A stretch of DNA of 27,074 nt, taken from Bacteroidia bacterium (GTDB lineage: Bacteria > Bacteroidota > Bacteroidia > AKYH767-A > OLB10). The stretch spans positions 1 to 27,074 of the forward strand of contig JANWID010000137.1 of NCBI GenBank assembly GCA_025450095.1, read 5' to 3'. The notes below the pieces were generated by a model. That model did not search any database. It was not told where the DNA came from and saw only the letters and a list, made by a program, of their open reading frames with translations. Shown here in pieces: positions 24,040 to 27,074 of this stretch. A program made the position numbers and the translations under genes. Position 1 is the stretch's first letter, and the number at the start of each line of letters is the position of its first letter.

Positions 24040-26826
24040 CTAAACAACTACATTAACAATTCTTCCGGGAACTACAATAACTTTTTTAATCGTATTCCCA
24101 TTTAGCAACCGTTTCATTTCATCTGTTCCCGTAACTTCGTTTGCTATCTGGTCGTTCGTCAGGTTTAATGCAAGAGTTATTTTAAACCTGGTTTTACCAT
24201 TAACTGAAACAGGGTATTCGAAAGTATCTTCAACGATGTATTTTTCTTCAGCAACCGGATATGATGCTTCCATTACAGATTTTTCATTTCCTAAACGATG
24301 CCATAATTCTTCTGACAGATGAGGAGCGTATGGGGCAATCAGGATAACAAGCGGTTCCAGGATGGAACGTTTATTACATTTCAATTCTGTGAGCTCATTT
24401 ATGCATATCATAAAGGAACTTACAGAAGTATTAAAAGAAAAACGGTTCATATCCTCAGTAATTTTTTTGATGGTTTTATGAAGCGTTTTTAATTCTGCCG
24501 GAGAGGCAGTTGCATCAGTTACCCCGAAACTTCCATTAATAAAATACAGCCGCCAGAATTTTTTCAGAAAATTGAAGACACCTGTGATGCCATTCGTATT
24601 CCAGGGCTTGCTTTGTTCTACAGGACCAAGGAACATTTCATACATACGGAGACAGTCAGTACCATATTGATCGATAATTGTATCGGGACTAACAACATTC
24701 CATTTGGATTTTGACATTTTCTCAATCTCCATACTACAAATATAACGGCCATCTTCCAGGATAAAATCACAGCCTGCAAATTCTTCACGCCAGTTTCGGA
24801 AGGCTTCCGTGTCAAGAATTCCATTATGGACAAGGCTCACATCCACATGGAGTGCAGTTGTCTGGTATTGATTTGCAAGTCCGGAGGAAACAAACGTATT
24901 CGTGCCATTAATACGGTAAACAAAACAGGAAACCCCCTGAATCATGCCCTGGTTAATTAGTTTTTTTGCAGGCTCGTTAACAGGAATATACCCCAGGTCG
25001 AACAAAAACTTTGTCCAGAATCGCACATATAACAAGTGACCTGTGGCATGCTCGGAACCGCCCATATAAATATCTACATTACCCCAATAACTAAGTGCAT
25101 TAACGGATGCTATGGCAGATTCATTATGTGCATCCATATACCGGAGATAATACCATGACGAACCAGCCCAGCCTGGCATAGTTGTATGTTCGTAATCATA
25201 TGTACCCTGGTACTTCCAATCTTTTGCGCGTGCCAGGGGAGGTTCACCGGTTTCGGTAGGTAAAAACTTATCAATCTCCGGCAATACCAATGGCAAATCA
25301 GATTCCTTCAATGGATATGGAATACCATCACGATAATAAATCGGAATGGGTTCTCCCCAATACCGCTGCCTGCCGAACACTGCATCGCGAAGCCTGTAAT
25401 TAACCCTCTTTTCTCCGTGTTTTTCACGAACAATTTCTTCAATTATTTTTTTAATAGCATCCTGTACGTTGAGTCCGTTTAAAATTCCACTGTTCATGAG
25501 AATTCCCGATTTGGATTCATATGCTTCGAGAGTAATGTCACCCCCAGAAACAACTTCCCTAATCTCAAGATTAAAATGCCGGGCAAAAGCAAAGTCGCGG
25601 GAATCGTGCGCCGGAACAGCCATGACAGCACCGGTACCATATCCGGCAAGCACATAATCTCCAACCCAGACAGGTATAGGATTTCCTGTAAAGGGATGCA
25701 TTGCATAGGATCCCGTGAATTGCCCAGATATTTTTTTTACATCTGCCATGCGATCACGTTCAGTGCGTTTCCCGGATTGGCTAATGTAATCTTCCACCTG
25801 CTTCATATATCCGGGAGCAGTTATTTGTCGGACCAACTCATGTTCCGGTGCCAGGGTAATAAAAGTTGCACCAAAAATTGTATCCGGTCGGGTAGTGAAT
25901 ACTTCAATAAAGGTCCCTTCCGGGAAAGTCGTTCCGGCTGTAGCATCGGGGATTAATGGAAATCTTACTAAAGCACCTTCCGATTTTCCAATCCAGTTGC
26001 GTTGCGCTTCTTTTATCGATTCACTCCATTCGATAATCTCAAGATCGTTCAGCAATCGTTCCGCATAGGCATTGATACGGAGACTCCATTGATTCATCAG
26101 CTTTCGTTCAACAGGATATCCACCACGTTCTGAAAAACCATCTTTCACTTCTTCATTTGCAAGCACAGTTCCCAAAGCAGGGCACCAGTTTACCATAGTA
26201 TTGCTCAGGTATGCGAGGCGGTAGTTTTGTAATACAGATTCTTTTTCTTTTTCAGAATATGCATTCCAAGTGCCCGCCGAAAACAATGAAGTTTCGTTGC
26301 TGGATGCGTTTACATTTTTATTGCCTTCACCTTCGAATTGCTTAATAAGGGATTCAACAGGTTCCGCTTTGTCGCTGGTTTTATTATACCAGCTTCCAAA
26401 TAATTTCAAGAAGATCCATTGTGTCCATTTATAATACTTCGGATCACATGTTTGAACTTCCCGGCTCCAGTCGTATGAAAAACCCATCCTGTCAAGTTGT
26501 TCCCGGTATCGTTTTATATTTCGGGAAGTAGTAACGGCAGGATGCTGGCCGGTTTGAATGGCATACTGCTCTGCCGGAAGGCCAAATGCATCGAAACCCA
26601 TTGGATGCAAAACATTGTATCCGGTATGCCTTTTATAACGTGCAAAAATATCCGATGCAATATACCCCAGCGGGTGACCAACATGGAGACCGGCTCCTGA
26701 GGGATAAGGGAACATGTCCAGTACATAGTACTTTTTACGTGATGATTCACCAGAAACCTTATACGTCTGGTTGACTTTCCAGTAATTCTGCCAGTACTTT
26801 TCTATTTCACTGAAATTATATTCCAT
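24040..26826 (-). CDS. leuS: Leucyl-tRNA synthetase
   Basis: The enzyme charges tRNA-Leu with leucine in the cytoplasm. The 928-residue protein is a class I synthetase with HVGH (48-51, the HIGH motif, in [18 protein letters not shown]) and KMSKS at 703-707. The CP1 editing domain that hydrolyses mischarged tRNA is present, with the threonine-rich [12 protein letters not shown] and the conserved Asp in [13 protein letters not shown] stretch between the catalytic core and KMSKS ([20 protein letters not shown]) is an insertion I associate with Bacteroidota enzymes. AGGAGAT precedes the ATG. A possible promoter lies about 110 bases upstream; the leader shows no T-box-like structure that I can recognise. 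It is probably transcribed with scpB and the DUF3108 gene. Confidence 0.97.
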   Translation of the reverse strand: MEYNFSEIEKYWQNYWKVNQTYKVSGESSRKKYYVLDMFPYPSGAGLHVGHPLGYIASDIFARYKRHTGYNVLHPMGFDAFGLPAEQYAIQTGQHPAVTTSRNIKRYREQLDRMGFSYDWSREVQTCDPKYYKWTQWIFLKLFGSWYNKTSDKAEPVESLIKQFEGEGNKNVNASSNETSLFSAGTWNAYSEKEKESVLQNYRLAYLSNTMVNWCPALGTVLANEEVKDGFSERGGYPVERKLMNQWSLRINAYAERLLNDLEIIEWSESIKEAQRNWIGKSEGALVRFPLIPDATAGTTFPEGTFIEVFTTRPDTIFGATFITLAPEHELVRQITAPGYMKQVEDYISQSGKRTERDRMADVKKISGQFTGSYAMHPFTGNPIPVWVGDYVLAGYGTGAVMAVPAHDSRDFAFARHFNLEIREVVSGGDITLEAYESKSGILMNSGILNGLNVQDAIKKIIEEIVREKHGEKRVNYRLRDAVFGRQRYWGEPIPIYYRDGIPYPLKESDLPLVLPEIDKFLPTETGEPPLARAKDWKYQGTYDYEHTTMPGWAGSSWYYLRYMDAHNESAIASVNALSYWGNVDIYMGGSEHATGHLLYVRFWTKFLFDLGYIPVNEPAKKLINQGMIQGVSCFVYRINGTNTFVSSGLANQYQTTALHVDVSLVHNGILDTEAFRNWREEFAGCDFILEDGRYICSMEIEKMSKSKWNVVSPDTIIDQYGTDCLRMYEMFLGPVEQSKPWNTNGITGVFNFLKKFWRLYFINGSFGVTDATASPAELKTLHKTIKKITEDMNRFSFNTSVSSFMICINELTELKCNKRSILEPLVILIAPYAPHLSEELWHRLGNEKSVMEASYPVAEEKYIVEDTFEYPVSVNGKTRFKITLALNLTNDQIANEVTGTDEMKRLLNGNTIKKVIVVPGRIVNVVV

Positions 26827-26935
26827 AGCCGGATATCTCCTGTTCTGTTTTGAGAAAATTTTCCTGCTCCGGATTCTTAATCAACACTTTAATATTAATG
26901 CTGCAAGAACTTTAACAGGATGAAAATGGAGGGTA

Positions 26936-26943
26936 CGAAGATA
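26936..26943 (-). promoter_or_regulatory. Weak -7 promoter motif for leuS
   Basis: The minus strand reads TATCTTCG, one mismatch from TAnnTTTG, with CTTG 15 bases upstream. It would give a leuS leader of about 100 bases. Confidence 0.3.
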
Positions 26944-27030
26944 GAAAAAAGGCGCTTTCAAGAGCTTTCCCATTGTTAATAAACACAGTGACAGCAGTAC
27001 AGTTCCGGTTAAATAAAGGCTGAAAAAAGC

Positions 27031-27038
27031 TATTTTTG
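27031..27038 (+). promoter_or_regulatory. -7 promoter motif for the gene entering at the right edge
   Basis: TATTTTTG is an exact TAnnTTTG match 17 bases before the ATG at 27056. It is divergent from leuS; the 229 bases between the two start codons hold no other gene. Confidence 0.5.
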
Positions 27039-27055
27039 TGGCCGATAACCAGGAT

Positions 27056-27074
27056 ATGAGCGCAGAGAGTAATA
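27056..27074 (+). CDS. Start of an unidentified gene, truncated by the window (possibly ftsX)
   Basis: ATG at 27056 begins an open frame, MSAESN..., cut off by the window end. It is preceded by CCAGGAT and a TAnnTTTG motif at the right distance, which supports a real start. Six residues are too few to identify. In other Bacteroidota ftsX is, as I recall, often found beside leuS, so the divisome ABC permease FtsX is a guess from context only. Confidence 0.45.

Noticed and set aside
26827..26935. A T-box or leader-peptide attenuator before leuS.
   Set aside because: No T-box-like sequence, terminator hairpin or run of leucine codons was found in the leader.
1..27074. Mobile elements, CRISPR arrays, tRNA or rRNA genes.
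   Set aside because: No transposase, integrase, repeat-spacer array, or tRNA/rRNA-like sequence was recognised on reading; gene content is chromosomal and ordinary.

Overview
The window comes from a member of the Bacteroidota. The evidence is the repeated TAnnTTTG promoter motif upstream of genes, the conserved rimP-nusA-infB block with a long Lys-rich IF-2, proteins with type IX secretion (T9SS) C-terminal signals, GIN (DUF2807), DUF4476 and DUF3108 proteins, and a lysyl-tRNA synthetase with a C-terminal extension. No phage, insertion sequence, CRISPR array, rRNA or tRNA gene was seen. I cannot place it below phylum with confidence.

Layout. 1-2757 (+): the 3' end of comF, then a tightly overlapped trio (free methionine sulfoxide reductase, Ig-like lipoprotein, MutT-type Nudix hydrolase). 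2860-3282: a RidA-family protein resembling 2-aminomuconate deaminase. 3374-8135: a promoter, a terminator-like leader hairpin, then rimP-nusA-infB. 8185-11454: an ECF sigma factor, a membrane anti-sigma-like protein and a secreted GIN-domain/beta-barrel protein, closed by a strong terminator. 11552-13258: lysS. 13263-15394 (-): two secreted proteins, one with Asp-box repeats and a T9SS signal. 15534-17594: mostly small proteins around a DUF4476 gene, with well-formed terminators and a 30-residue membrane peptide not annotated by length-limited ORF calling. 18005-18664: a DtxR/MntR-type regulator with palindromic candidate operators. 18683-20404 (-): a lamin-tail-domain secreted protein. 20535-22480 (+): an MscS channel and asd. 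22517-26826 (-): leuS-scpB-DUF3108. The window ends six codons into a divergent gene.

The most interesting finding is the ECF locus. Nearly identical promoter signatures, TGTAAC-N17-CGTC, lie just upstream of the sigma gene (8185-8211) and of the GIN/beta-barrel gene (9914-9940), and neither region has a clear housekeeping TAnnTTTG motif. This suggests a self-amplifying envelope regulon: the sigma factor drives its own operon and the outer-membrane GIN protein, held in check by the membrane protein encoded between them. The sigma promoter also lies inside a perfect 14-bp inverted repeat, so one element may end infB transcription and start sigma transcription. Other notable signals are the hairpin between the rimP promoter and its start codon, and the 30-residue membrane peptide with its own promoter-like motif and terminator.
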